DNA of 64,000 nucleotides from Shouchella hunanensis. Its GTDB lineage: Bacteria; Bacillota; Bacilli; Bacillales; Bacillaceae_D. The notes under the pieces were generated by a model. It ran no database searches and was not told where the DNA came from. It worked only from the letters and a program-made list of their open reading frames with translations. The translations under genes were made by a program, and so were the position numbers. Each line of letters starts with the position of its first letter. Within the stretch, counting starts at the first letter, position 1. Location: assembly GCF_028735875.1 (NCBI RefSeq), contig NZ_CP117834.1:2778001-2842000 (forward strand), given 5' to 3'. Shown here piece by piece: positions 44,853 to 54,400 of this stretch.

Positions 44853-45020
44853 CAAAAGGTGGGGGAGGGATTCATGTAATGGAAACAAAATAAGAAAAAT
44901 GCCCTCATTGGGTCATTACCGTTTTGTAACCAATGGAAACAGGATGAAGAAAATGATTCGAATACAAGGAAATTTAATGCTTGTTATGATAGGCTAATGA
45001 TAGAGGAAGGATGTGATCAT
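44853..45020. other. Intergenic region between mreBH and the DCC protein gene
   Basis: Short frames here lack codon structure and ribosome sites. The segment should hold the promoter of the DCC gene, but no element stands out. Confidence 0.35.
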
Positions 45021-45413
45021 GTGGGTGGAATTCTATTGTTCGATGGTGTATGCAGTCTGTGTAATCATCTCGTAGACTTCGTCATGAAACGAGACAAAGA
45101 AAAATACTATCAATTTGCATCTCTCCAATCTGAAAAAGGCCAATCACTTTTAAAAGAATATCAACTTGAAGTCGATTTAAACACAATGGTGGTAATTGAG
45201 AATGATAAAGCCTACGTAAAAAGTGATGCAGTATTAAAGGTAGCACCTAAATTGACTGGCGGTTGGTTTATACTAGGAGCTGGAAAGTGGGTTCCACGTT
45301 TAATTCGACATAAGCTTTACGATGTAGTAGCTGCAAATCGTTATCGCTTATTCGGCAAGAAAACCACATGTCGTTTACCAACTGAAGAAGAGAGAAGTCG
45401 GTTTTTAACATAA
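45021..45413 (+). CDS. Thiol-disulfide oxidoreductase-like DCC family protein
   Basis: From GTG 45021 the product has 130 residues and starts MGGILLFDGVCSLCNHLVDF, which aligns with the usual N-terminus of DCC proteins (B. subtilis YuxK). An ATG eight codons upstream is possible but would precede the GGAAGG ribosome site. The defining motif DGVCSLCN contains a CxxC, which suggests redox chemistry, although the physiological partner is unknown. A basic C-terminus (NRYRLFGKKTTCRLP) is typical. Confidence 0.82.
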   Translation: MGGILLFDGVCSLCNHLVDFVMKRDKEKYYQFASLQSEKGQSLLKEYQLEVDLNTMVVIENDKAYVKSDAVLKVAPKLTGGWFILGAGKWVPRLIRHKLYDVVAANRYRLFGKKTTCRLPTEEERSRFLT

Positions 45414-45462
45414 TTTTTGATGAAGTTCGTGATTTTTCTGTTCTGTACAGTTGGAAGAATTG

Positions 45463-45471
45463 TGCTATAAT
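45463..45471 (+). promoter_or_regulatory. Extended -10 promoter of the 106-residue gene
   Basis: TGCTATAAT (45463-45471) is a perfect extended -10; the -35 region is poor. It lies 26 bases before the GTG start. Confidence 0.6.
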
Positions 45472-45497
45472 TACAAAAAGCACGAGGGGGCATCATA

Positions 45498-45818
45498 GTG
45501 AAACAGACTGAATTGCAACCATATTTGAAAGAGCGATTAGAGAAAGCGAAGCTTCAATTTGAGCGTACAATCGACTGTAAGCATACAGAGTTTGACGATC
45601 TCTATCCGTATATCTCAGAACAGCCTACGTTTTTTTGGTACAAACGATACGTGGCTTGGCAAGAGCTGTTAACACTTGTTGAGATGGCTTCAGATTTTGA
45701 AGTGAACTGGGAAGAGCTTTTTCTTAAAAAGCAAACGATATACATTAAAAAACGAATTTTAGATGCGAAAGTATTGGATAACTGGTACGAGCAATCAACT
45801 GCCGATTCTGCACAATAA
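45498..45818 (+). CDS. Protein of unknown function, 106 residues
   Basis: Translation from GTG 45498 after GAGGGGG gives a soluble, acidic, probably all-helical protein: MKQTELQPYLKERLEKAKLQ, then YISEQPTFFWYKRYVAWQELL and a charged C-terminus. Trp and Tyr content is high. No family is recognised. It has its own extended -10 promoter and a strong terminator, so it is a complete one-gene transcription unit. Confidence 0.65.
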   Translation: MKQTELQPYLKERLEKAKLQFERTIDCKHTEFDDLYPYISEQPTFFWYKRYVAWQELLTLVEMASDFEVNWEELFLKKQTIYIKKRILDAKVLDNWYEQSTADSAQ

Positions 45819-45833
45819 AATAAATAAACACTC

Positions 45834-45873
45834 ACTCCTGAAATCACGCAACCTGATTTGAGGAGTTTTTTTT
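45834..45873 (+). terminator. Terminator of the 106-residue gene
   Basis: ACTCCTGAAATCA pairs with TGATTTGAGGAGT (one internal mismatch) around CGCAACC, followed by T residues. Confidence 0.92.
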
Positions 45874-45964
45874 GGTTCATTCCATTGCATGAAACAGGAG
45901 GATATCTGCTGCTCATGCCACTGAACAAATTCGTAACAATAGGGAGAATCATTCTCTGACACAG

Positions 45965-46216
45965 CTAATGAAGTGTGATAGATGCGTAGTTTTGACTATA
46001 AATTTCTTTTATTTTCTCCCCTATATCTTCTTCTAACTCTTCACGAGTAGGCATGCTATCGTAATTTTGGATGATATGAAACGTTTGTAACGATAAGAGT
46101 AAATAGGGGTATTTGTCCCCTTTATCTAACACGAGAACGAATAGTTTTTCTTTTTCCGTACAGACAAAATTTCCAATTTCCTCCACAGAGCGTTTTCGAT
46201 CCACATTAATTTCCAT
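45965..46216 (-). CDS. Protein of unknown function, 83 residues
   Basis: The frame has AAGAGGAGG seven bases before the ATG (complement of 46214-46216), a good start. The protein begins MEINVDRKRSVEEIGNFVCTE, has a beta-like centre (KLFVLVLDKGDKYPYLLLSL) and an acidic helix (TREELEEDIGEKIKEIY). No motif is recognised. It is divergent from rnhA. Confidence 0.6.
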   Translation of the reverse strand: MEINVDRKRSVEEIGNFVCTEKEKLFVLVLDKGDKYPYLLLSLQTFHIIQNYDSMPTREELEEDIGEKIKEIYSQNYASITLH

Positions 46217-46297
46217 GATTCGCCTCCTCTTTGCTTCAGCTTAGACAAAAATTAAACGTTTTAATCAAGGAAGTAGAGGCGTAGTGATGAAGATTTA

Positions 46298-46312
46298 TAG
46301 TGTGATACACTA
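46298..46312. repeat. Operator-like inverted repeat upstream of rnhA
   Basis: TAGTGT-GAT-ACACTA is a perfect 6-3-6 palindrome in the divergent region between the 83-residue gene and rnhA. It could be a repressor site; no regulator is identified. Confidence 0.45.
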
Positions 46313-46388
46313 CATGAGTAGAAGAATAATAGAACTGGTTTAGGAATGTCCTAGTAAACGTAGTTGACCAAAGTGAGGCGAAGAAAAA

Positions 46389-47021
46389 GTGGCAAAGCAA
46401 AAATATTATGTTGTATGGGCAGGAAAAGAGCCTGGTATATACGAAACGTGGTCAGAATGTGAAAGGCAAGTGAAAGGGTTTAAAGGAGCTCGGTACAAAT
46501 CATTTCCAACAAAGACTGAGGCGGAACAAGCGTTTTCAGGGAAACCAGGTCAAGGGATTAAAAAAACAGCTAAGAAACCGTTACAACGAGTTCAACAGGA
46601 TAGTGGAAACGACGTCATTTGGGACAGCATTAGTGTAGATGTTGGAAGTCATGGGAATCCAGGACGTGTGGAGTACAAAGGTGTTGATACAAAAACGGGC
46701 GAGGTTTTATTCGAGAAAGAGCCAATTAAGCTCGGAACAAATAATATGGGTGAATTTTTAGCAATTGTACATGGGCTTGCTTATCTAAAACAGAAACAAC
46801 TATCAAAACCGGTTTATTCTGATTCTAAAACGGCCATTAGTTGGGTGAGAAAGAAAAAAGCAAATTCAACATTGCCACGTGATGAAAAAACAGAAGAGAT
46901 TTGGTCCCTTATTGATCGAGCTGAGAAATGGTTAAAAGAAAATCCAAATCATCACCAAGTATTAAAATGGGATACAGAACGAAACGGTGAAATTAAAGCT
47001 GATTATGGTCGAAAAAGTTAA
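46389..47021 (+). CDS. rnhA: Ribonuclease HI with hybrid-binding domain
   Basis: The 210-residue enzyme degrades the RNA strand of RNA-DNA hybrids. Residues 1-50 form the hybrid-binding (viroplasmin-like) domain (KYYVVWAGKEPGIYETWSEC). A linker of about 25 residues precedes the catalytic domain, whose acidic residues are Asp84 (SVDVGSHGNPG), Glu122 (NMGEFLAI), Asp145 (VYSDSKTAI) and Asp205 (KADYGRKS). The sequence is very close to the B. halodurans RNase HI used in structural work. The start is GTG 46389. Confidence 0.93.
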   Translation: MAKQKYYVVWAGKEPGIYETWSECERQVKGFKGARYKSFPTKTEAEQAFSGKPGQGIKKTAKKPLQRVQQDSGNDVIWDSISVDVGSHGNPGRVEYKGVDTKTGEVLFEKEPIKLGTNNMGEFLAIVHGLAYLKQKQLSKPVYSDSKTAISWVRKKKANSTLPRDEKTEEIWSLIDRAEKWLKENPNHHQVLKWDTERNGEIKADYGRKS

Positions 47022-47090
47022 AAGTGAACGTTTTTCATTTCGGGTATAGGGAATACTTTACAAGAACACATAAAAGGGGACGTGACGTTT

Positions 47091-48452
47091 ATGTATGCAA
47101 CATTAAAAGGTGTTCAGCAAGAATTTGTCTTTTCAGGTGCCATGAAATCTTTTCATGCTAGAAAGCAGCAGCTAGAAAAATTAAAAGAAATGCTTCATCA
47201 ACATGAACAAGAATTTCTTAGAGCAGTCAACAAAGATTTAAATAAGCAAGAAGCAGAAGCCTTTATGATGGAACTTGGAACTGTGCACGCTGAAATAACG
47301 CATACGCTGGAATCATTAGAAGAATGGATGGAGCCAGTAACAGTGAAAACACCTGTTACACATACCGGTTCAAAAAGTTATTTAGTAAATGAACCGTACG
47401 GAAGTGTATTGATTATAGCGCCGTGGAATTATCCAATTCAATTAACGTTTTCTCCTTTAGTAGGGGCGCTAGCAGCTGGAAATAGTGCGGTTATTAAGCC
47501 TTCAGAATTAACACCTCATACGTCAAGTGCAATTGCTGCAGCTGTTCGCGCAACATTTGCTCAAGAAATTGTCGCAGTCGTAGAAGGCGATGCCAAAACT
47601 TCGGAAGCTCTGTTAAAGCAGGGGTTTGACTACATTTTCTTTACAGGGAGTGTGGCCGTAGGAAAAATTGTTATGAAACATGCTGCCGAACATTTAACAC
47701 CCCATACCCTTGAATTAGGTGGAAAAAGTCCCGCCATTGTTGCCGAAGACGCAAAGCTTGACTTAGCGGCAAAGCGAATTGCATGGGGGAAATTTACGAA
47801 TGCGGGGCAAACGTGTATTGCGCCTGATTATGTAATGGTTCACGAGTCAGTCCACGAAGATTTTTTGAAAAAGCTTAAAAAGCATACGTACAATCTGTTC
47901 TCCCAACGAACAAAAGAAGGTACGTTCACACAAATTGTAAATGATAAACATTTTGATCGATTAGCAGCCTTTTTAAATGATGGGGAAATCGTATTAGGTG
48001 GTCAGAGCTCAAAGGAAGACCGTTTAATAGCACCTACTCTATTAACAGATGTTGATTGGGATGCCCCTATTATGCAAGATGAGATCTTTGGACCGATTTT
48101 ACCGATCTTTCCATTTGAATCAGCAACAGAAGTCCTAGTAAGAGTCCGATCGTTCCCTAATCCACTTGCTTTATATGTGTTTTCAGAAGAGGAGCAAACG
48201 CAGAAACTTTACACCGAGCAGCTCTCGTTTGGGGGCGGCTGTATCAATGATACGATTATGCATGTAGCGAATCCTTACTTACCTTTCGGTGGGAAGGGGC
48301 CAAGTGGCATTGGGGCATATCACGGGTATGAGAGTTTCCGTACTTTTTCTCACCAAAAGGGCATGCTAAAACAAACAACCGCTTTTGATATGCCGTTACG
48401 CTATAAAAGCGGTAAAGTTATGAACAAAATTATTCGAAGTGTTTTCAAATAG
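47091..48452 (+). CDS. Aldehyde dehydrogenase (class 3-like, YwdH type)
   Basis: This 453-residue NAD(P)-dependent enzyme oxidises aldehydes to acids. It has IIAPWNYPIQLTFSPLVGAL, nucleotide loop FFTGSVAVGKIV, general-base Glu in LELGGKSPA, and nucleophile Cys in NAGQTCIAPDY. The C-terminus is basic and slightly hydrophobic, as in fatty-aldehyde class 3 enzymes. ATG 47091 follows AAAAGGGGA by about ten bases; the in-frame GTG three codons earlier is too close to it. It is followed by the N-hydroxylase gene after ten bases, so the two are likely co-transcribed. Confidence 0.87.
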   Translation: MYATLKGVQQEFVFSGAMKSFHARKQQLEKLKEMLHQHEQEFLRAVNKDLNKQEAEAFMMELGTVHAEITHTLESLEEWMEPVTVKTPVTHTGSKSYLVNEPYGSVLIIAPWNYPIQLTFSPLVGALAAGNSAVIKPSELTPHTSSAIAAAVRATFAQEIVAVVEGDAKTSEALLKQGFDYIFFTGSVAVGKIVMKHAAEHLTPHTLELGGKSPAIVAEDAKLDLAAKRIAWGKFTNAGQTCIAPDYVMVHESVHEDFLKKLKKHTYNLFSQRTKEGTFTQIVNDKHFDRLAAFLNDGEIVLGGQSSKEDRLIAPTLLTDVDWDAPIMQDEIFGPILPIFPFESATEVLVRVRSFPNPLALYVFSEEEQTQKLYTEQLSFGGGCINDTIMHVANPYLPFGGKGPSGIGAYHGYESFRTFSHQKGMLKQTTAFDMPLRYKSGKVMNKIIRSVFK

Positions 48453-48462
48453 GAGCGTGTAT

Positions 48463-49764
48463 ATGAAAGAGAAAATTGATGTCATTGGAATAGGAATTGG
48501 TCCGTTTAATTTAGGACTTGCTGCTTTACTCGAGGAAAAGACGAACGTAAAAAGCGCATTTTTTGATGAAACAAATGTGTTTCAATGGCATCCTGGAATG
48601 TTATTAGATGGGACCGATTTACAGGTCCCATTTTTAGCCGATTTAGTTTCATTTGCAAACCCCACGAGTAAGTATACGTTTTTAAATTATGCTCATGTTC
48701 ATGACCGCTTAATGTCATTTTTCTTTTTTAACCGTTTCGACGTACCAAGAAAAGAATATAATGCTTACTGCCGCTGGGTTTCAGAACAATTAACGAACTG
48801 TCATTTTGGGAAAAAGGTAGTAAATGTCCGCTATGTAAAAGAGGATGAATGCTACGAGGTGACGGTAAAAGGGAATCATCAAACAGAGCACTACTATAGT
48901 AAACATCTTGTTGTTGGTACTGGTAGTGAGCCGATGGTGCCAATAGAATTGGAAGAAGGGTTGAATGATGACCTCATACATTCTAGTTCTTATGGATTTC
49001 ATGAAGAGAAGATAAAACAAGCGAAATCGATTACAGTCGTCGGATCTGGACAAAGTGCGGCCGAAATTTTTTATAAGCTTCTTGACGACCAAATTCAATA
49101 TAACTATGAATTAACGTGGTTTACTCGCTCACCGGGTTTCTTTCAGCTTGAAGACTCAAAAATTGGTCAGGAACTTTTTTCGCCTAGCTATGTGGATTAT
49201 TTTCATAGCCTTTCATATGATACGAGAAAAAAAGCTCTTCCGATGCTGGGGAACTTGCGAAATGGTGTACAACAAAAAACGCTTCACAAAATTTATGACA
49301 AGTTGTATCACCGTAGTATTGAATCCCATCATGCGCCAGCACTTGTTCAAGCAACAACGGAAGTGAGTCGTGTAGAAAAGAGTGCTACGAAAGGATACAC
49401 ACTTTTTGCTAAACAGTGGCAAGAAGATAAATCGTTTAAACATCGCACAGACAAGGTTGTATTCGCGACTGGCTACAAACCTAGACTGCCTCAATGGTTT
49501 CAAGAAATGCTAAAAGAGGTGGAAATGGAATCAGAGAAGGAATTTGCTGTGACTCGAAACGCAGCTTTACGTTTTCTTGATGGAAGAAAGAACAACGTCT
49601 TTTCATTAACGAATCTAGAGCATGCGTTAGGGACAAGCGCAACCAATTTAGGATTATCAGTAGAGCGAAATGTACGAATCGTAAATGAGCTGGCTGGCGA
49701 AGCAATCTACAAAGAAAGTCCAGGGTCTGTGTTTCAACGCTTTTCAAGCGAAGAGAATAAATAA
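48463..49764 (+). CDS. Lysine/ornithine N-monooxygenase family protein (siderophore-type)
   Basis: This 433-residue flavoprotein belongs to the IucD/PvdA/SidA family, which N-hydroxylates lysine, ornithine or diamines for hydroxamate siderophores. It has the FAD motif IGIGIGPFNLGLAALLE, LVSFANPTSKYTFLNY, the NADPH loop VVGSGQSAAEIFYKLL and FATGYKPRLP. GGAGCG lies before the ATG at 48463. No siderophore synthetase, transporter or acetyltransferase is adjacent, so the pathway is elsewhere or the enzyme has another substrate. Its stop codon overlaps a Fur/PerR-like box. Confidence 0.87.
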   Translation: MKEKIDVIGIGIGPFNLGLAALLEEKTNVKSAFFDETNVFQWHPGMLLDGTDLQVPFLADLVSFANPTSKYTFLNYAHVHDRLMSFFFFNRFDVPRKEYNAYCRWVSEQLTNCHFGKKVVNVRYVKEDECYEVTVKGNHQTEHYYSKHLVVGTGSEPMVPIELEEGLNDDLIHSSSYGFHEEKIKQAKSITVVGSGQSAAEIFYKLLDDQIQYNYELTWFTRSPGFFQLEDSKIGQELFSPSYVDYFHSLSYDTRKKALPMLGNLRNGVQQKTLHKIYDKLYHRSIESHHAPALVQATTEVSRVEKSATKGYTLFAKQWQEDKSFKHRTDKVVFATGYKPRLPQWFQEMLKEVEMESEKEFAVTRNAALRFLDGRKNNVFSLTNLEHALGTSATNLGLSVERNVRIVNELAGEAIYKESPGSVFQRFSSEENK

Positions 49765-49776
49765 TAATGATTATTA
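49762..49776. promoter_or_regulatory. Fur/PerR-like box upstream of catalase
   Basis: TAATAATGATTATTA is a perfect 7-1-7 palindrome. It differs from the Bacillus Fur box (TGATAATNATTATCA) and from the PerR box (TTATAATNATTATAA) only at the second base of each arm. Its place ahead of catalase favours PerR; its place at the end of a siderophore-type gene fits Fur. Confidence 0.6.
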
Positions 49777-49884
49777 AAAAAGAATTCTTTTTGCAACAGG
49801 TTTGAATGCTTCTAGGAAGGGGAACAGTTTATCATTGCAACAACGGAATAGAATGATACCTGTTTTCTGAAGGAGGCACTACAT

Positions 49885-51342
49885 ATGACACGTTTAACAG
49901 ATAATCAAGGTCATCCGATTTATGACAATCAGAATTCAAGAACAGCCGGGCAACATGGTCCGACTATGCTAGAAGACTATCATTTAGTAGAGAAGCTAGC
50001 TCACTTTGACAGAGAGCGTATACCTGAGCGGGTTGTCCATGCACGAGGCGTTGGTGCGTATGGCGTTTTTAAGGTGAAGACGAATATGAAACGTTATACA
50101 AAAGCTGCTTTCCTTGCTGAAGATGGAAAAGAAACGCCATTGTTTGTTCGTTTTTCTACTGTTATTCACGGTGGTACCTCTCCAGAAACATTGCGAGATC
50201 CTCGTGGCTTTTCTGTGAAGTTTTATACTGAAGAAGGCAACTATGATTTTGTTGGCAACAATTTACCCGTGTTTTTCATTCGAGATGCGATTAAATTTCC
50301 AGATGTCATTCACTCATTAAAGCCCGACCCACGTACAAATATTCAAGATCCAGATCGTTACTGGGACTTTATGTCTTTATCACCTGAAACAACGAATATG
50401 CTCATGCATTTGTTTACAGATGAAGGCATACCAGCTTCCTACCGAGAAATGCGGGGATCAAGTGTCCATGCGTTTAAGTGGGTGAATGCACATGGGAATA
50501 TGGTCTATGTAAAGCTGCGTTGGGTTCCGAAAAAAGGTATTCGCAACTTATCAGGAGAAGAAGCAGCTGAAATTCAAGGGAAAGATTTTAACCATGCAAC
50601 AAGAGATTTGTATGAAGCAATTGAAAAAGGTGACTTTCCAGAGTGGGATCTCTATGTTCAAATTCTTGACCCTGCAGACCTTGATCACTTTGATTTCCAT
50701 CCACTGGATTCAACGAAAGACTGGTTAGAAGAAGACATTCCTTATCAACACGTTGGTACAATGACATTAAATCGTAATCCGGATAATGTGTTTGCAGAAA
50801 CGGAGCAAGTTGGTTTCAATCCGGGAAATCTTGTACCAGGAATCGAACCTTCAGAAGATAAAATGCTTCAAGGAAGAATCTTCTCTTACTCTGATACGCA
50901 ACGCTACCGTGTAGGCGCAAACTATTTAAATTTACCAGTCAATTGCCCATTTGCTCAAAAAGCAAACTTTCAGCGTGATGGTGCAATGCCAATTGGACAG
51001 CAGACAAATCGAATAAATTATGAGCCGAACCGTCACCAAGAAACACCTGCTGAGGCGGAAGAGTATGAAGACTATAGAGCGCCTATTAGCGGTACAATAG
51101 GTAGAATAGCGATTGAGAAGAAAAATCATTTTGGTCAAGCAGGAAAGATCTACCGTAATTACGAAAAAAGTGTTCAAGAAGCCCTCATTAAAAATATTGT
51201 TGGTGATCTAGAACAAGTAAAAGAAGAAACCGCTTTACGTGCAGTTTGTAATTTCTATCGAGCTGATGAAACCCTTGGCCAAGCATTAGCAAATCAATTG
51301 AAACTTGATATTTCTAGCTATGTGCAACATGCTGATCACTAA
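49885..51342 (+). CDS. katA: Catalase, haem-containing, small subunit type
   Basis: The 485-residue enzyme converts hydrogen peroxide to water and oxygen. The distal His is in RVVHARGVGAYGVF and the distal Asn in the NYDFVGNNLPVFF region. The proximal haem-binding Tyr is in RIFSYSDTQRYRVG. The length matches vegetative KatA of B. subtilis (483). AAGGAGG precedes the ATG. The upstream region has a PerR/Fur-like box and a second inverted repeat, TATCATT-N15-AATGATA (49830-49858), so peroxide or iron control is likely. Confidence 0.93.
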   Translation: MTRLTDNQGHPIYDNQNSRTAGQHGPTMLEDYHLVEKLAHFDRERIPERVVHARGVGAYGVFKVKTNMKRYTKAAFLAEDGKETPLFVRFSTVIHGGTSPETLRDPRGFSVKFYTEEGNYDFVGNNLPVFFIRDAIKFPDVIHSLKPDPRTNIQDPDRYWDFMSLSPETTNMLMHLFTDEGIPASYREMRGSSVHAFKWVNAHGNMVYVKLRWVPKKGIRNLSGEEAAEIQGKDFNHATRDLYEAIEKGDFPEWDLYVQILDPADLDHFDFHPLDSTKDWLEEDIPYQHVGTMTLNRNPDNVFAETEQVGFNPGNLVPGIEPSEDKMLQGRIFSYSDTQRYRVGANYLNLPVNCPFAQKANFQRDGAMPIGQQTNRINYEPNRHQETPAEAEEYEDYRAPISGTIGRIAIEKKNHFGQAGKIYRNYEKSVQEALIKNIVGDLEQVKEETALRAVCNFYRADETLGQALANQLKLDISSYVQHADH

Positions 51343-51358
51343 AGAAATCTTTAATTCC

Positions 51359-51393
51359 AAAAAGAACCAGCCTTAAAAGGCGGTTCTTTTTTT
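51359..51393 (+). terminator. Terminator of katA
   Basis: AAAAAGAACC and GGTTCTTTTTTT with inner GCCTT/AAGGC pairing. Confidence 0.9.
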
Positions 51394-51441
51394 GCGCTAA
51401 AGTAAAATTTATCTTATGATAACTGAAAAAGGGGGAAGGTT

Positions 51442-54400
51442 ATGAAAATTGTAGATTATGAGAAAAAATTTGCTGAAGCTACGGCAATAATGTGGAATGA
51501 GAGTCGTGAAAACTTTGGCGGTGGCGACAAAGTTGAATCGGCAGAAGATCGTGATAAAGACGAGCGAAACTCAGGGAATTTGTCAACCATGTTAGCCCTT
51601 CAAGAAAACAAGGTGGTAGGCTATTGTGGTTTGGCTGAATTTAAAACGGATAAAGATGCACTATACATTCCATTATTGAATGCTCACCCGCAGCATATCG
51701 GTAAAGGGATTGGGAAACAGCTTGTGCTTGAGGCCATCAAACGGACCTATAAAGCAGGGTGGCCTCGTCTTGATTTACATACTTGGCCAGGTAACACAAA
51801 AGCTGTTCCATTGTACAAACGATGTGGTTTTTTCTGGGAAGAGCGTGAAGAGACAACCCATTTAATGAACTTTATACCTCTTGTTCTGCAACACCCATTT
51901 ATAAAGAGATCCGTGACTGAAACAAACTGGTATCAAGCATTAAAACGGGATTTAACGGTAAAACCGGATGTGGAAAAAGAAAATGAATTTTCCGTTTTTA
52001 CGTATCGCTTTGAGTTCGAGCATGATGAGGTCTCAGTTGGAATTGAGCATTCAAGTCGAAAGGTCTATAAGATTGAAACCGCAGAGGCAATGGTAGAGTA
52101 TTTACTTCCTCATAAACAATTGTTCCCGAATCATCCATATGAAGCCACTCTTAAAATTCATAATAAAAAGAATTGCCTTCTATCTATTCACGTAACTGAA
52201 ACGGTTGATAACCGTTTACAAATGAAGATGGCAGTAGATGATGTACTAGAAAAGAATGAACAGAAAACCTATCGTTTTCCGTTTATTATTTCTGAGGTTA
52301 GAAAGGAAGATGAAGCAATCTCAGATGGCGTCACATACCCAATGGCACGTATGCCCCTATTTATGGATGGGATAGCTTGTCCATTAGCGTGTGGATATTC
52401 AATAAAAAAACCATTTGCACTTCAAGCAAAACCACAGTTAGAACAAGGGAAGGTTTTTTTTCAACTAAAGAATCATCTACCGACAAGTCAACAAGTGAAT
52501 ATGCGTGTGAACGACCATCCGCTTGTTCAGTGGAATCAAAGCGAAGCAGACGTTTCTCTGGCTGCTACTGGTGTAGAATCATTTACACTCACATGTAAGC
52601 AAAAACGTGCTGGTGTCGTGCCATTGTTTGTAGAGCTAGCGAGTGAAAGCAAGGACCGACACCAATCTTTAAGCTATACTGAGCAGGTTCCTTTTCTTGT
52701 AGAATCAGACGATACCGTTGGTTTTTTCGAAAAGGAGCGAAGTCTTGTTGTTGTGAATGGAAGACGTCAACTCGTCTTTGATTATGAAACGTACTTCGTC
52801 ACGATGAAACAATTCGGTCAGGACGAACCTTGGACTATGCTTTATCCTAGCTTCAATGAACCAGTATCGAATGAACTGGCTCAAACAGGCTGGACTTTAC
52901 TCAAGCCGGAAGTGACAGATAATGGTGTACTCATAACAATTAACTATCCTATTCATAATGGAGATGCGCAATTAACCATTGTGTACGAGTGGGAGAAAAA
53001 TGGAATCATTGAAGCAAGCTATGTTCTTAAAAATAAGAGTAGAAACGTGTTAGATTTAAAACAACTGATTATTCCTTTTTACTTTCAACCTGATTCGATC
53101 TATTTGCCTATTAAGGGGGAAGTGGTGCATGTGTCCCAAATAAACCAAGTGTGGATTCAAGATCTACCTTTAGACAAGCTTAGTGATCCATGGGTGTTTA
53201 TGAAGTGGGCTAGTAGTACTCTAGGAGTTGAGGGAAAAGATGGTGCAGAATGCTTAGAGATCGATGATGACTTATGCGTTCGTTGGAAATTAGATCCGCT
53301 TCAAGTTGGGGAAGAATCCACTTCTAAGAAACTACTTCTCTATTCAAATATAGATAACAGCATTGATCATTTTATGGCTAGAAAGCATACGAAGCCAGTT
53401 GTAAAACCATTAAAACAAGTGGCGTTTGCTACTCATGGTTTCTACCATCGAGGTGGTGAGGTAAACGTGGCACTTCAAACGAATCCCAATCAACCAGATC
53501 ATGGGATGATTACAATCGTTGATGACAAATCTGTTACTTATCCGTACGAACCGATGAAGGGCACAGAAACCATTCAGCATAAATTAAACCAACCAGACCA
53601 ACCAGTAACAACACTTGCCGTTACTGTTCAAGGTAAATCCATCCGATCTACTCATTATTTACAAGCGCTATTTGTTGGGAACAAGACGGTCACGACACAA
53701 GTAGAGCAGGAGAATGGAGTAGAGGTTCATCTTGTTGATAATGGTGTTTTCACATTTAAAGCTGCCAATTCGTTTTATCCGTCGTTGTATTCGATTAAGA
53801 CGAAAAGAGAGTGGCTTCATCACTCTTTCCCTACAGCAGGTGCAAAAAGTTGGTGGAATCCATGGGGCGGCGGCTTTATGACTATACCTACTAATCTACA
53901 ATTGAGAACGGTATATGAACAAAAACGTCAGACAAGCTTTGTGACGAGAGTGGATAATTGGAATCAAGAGTGGACGGGGATTAGAATATCTATAACCTTT
54001 TCAGATCATCCAATTTGGAAAAATGCCACGATTAGCCAATATTTTCTTACGTTGCCAGGATGTATGTTGCTGACACATTATACAGAACTGGAAGATAGAC
54101 AGGATCGAATCGATGAGCAAGAATGGTTAATGGGATGTTTTTTTAATCGTGATCAATTATTTCTTTACCCTACTAATTCGAATCAGCTTTCGTTTCGATT
54201 AGGAGAAAGGACACAAACATTTGCTGGAAATCAATTAGAAAAAATAGCGCGCCTCTATTGTGAAGAGACGGAAGAGACGCTTCTTATAGCTAGACCGAAG
54301 CACCAACGCAAACCAGAATTTTATGAGAATAATGATGTATTCTCGTATATGACTAGGGAACCGATTAACTGGCAGCAGGAGAATGGATTTGCTGTTTCAC

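Noticed and set aside
44803-44997. 64-codon frame on the top strand between mreBH and the DCC gene
   Set aside because: No ribosome site, no family, unlike neighbouring genes in composition, and it overlaps the upstream region of mreBH.
47030-47047. Possible sigma-B promoter before the aldehyde dehydrogenase gene (GGGTAT at 47042)
   Set aside because: The -10 matches, but the only -35 at proper spacing is GTGAAC, which agrees with the consensus at four of six positions, and the preceding gene ends just upstream.
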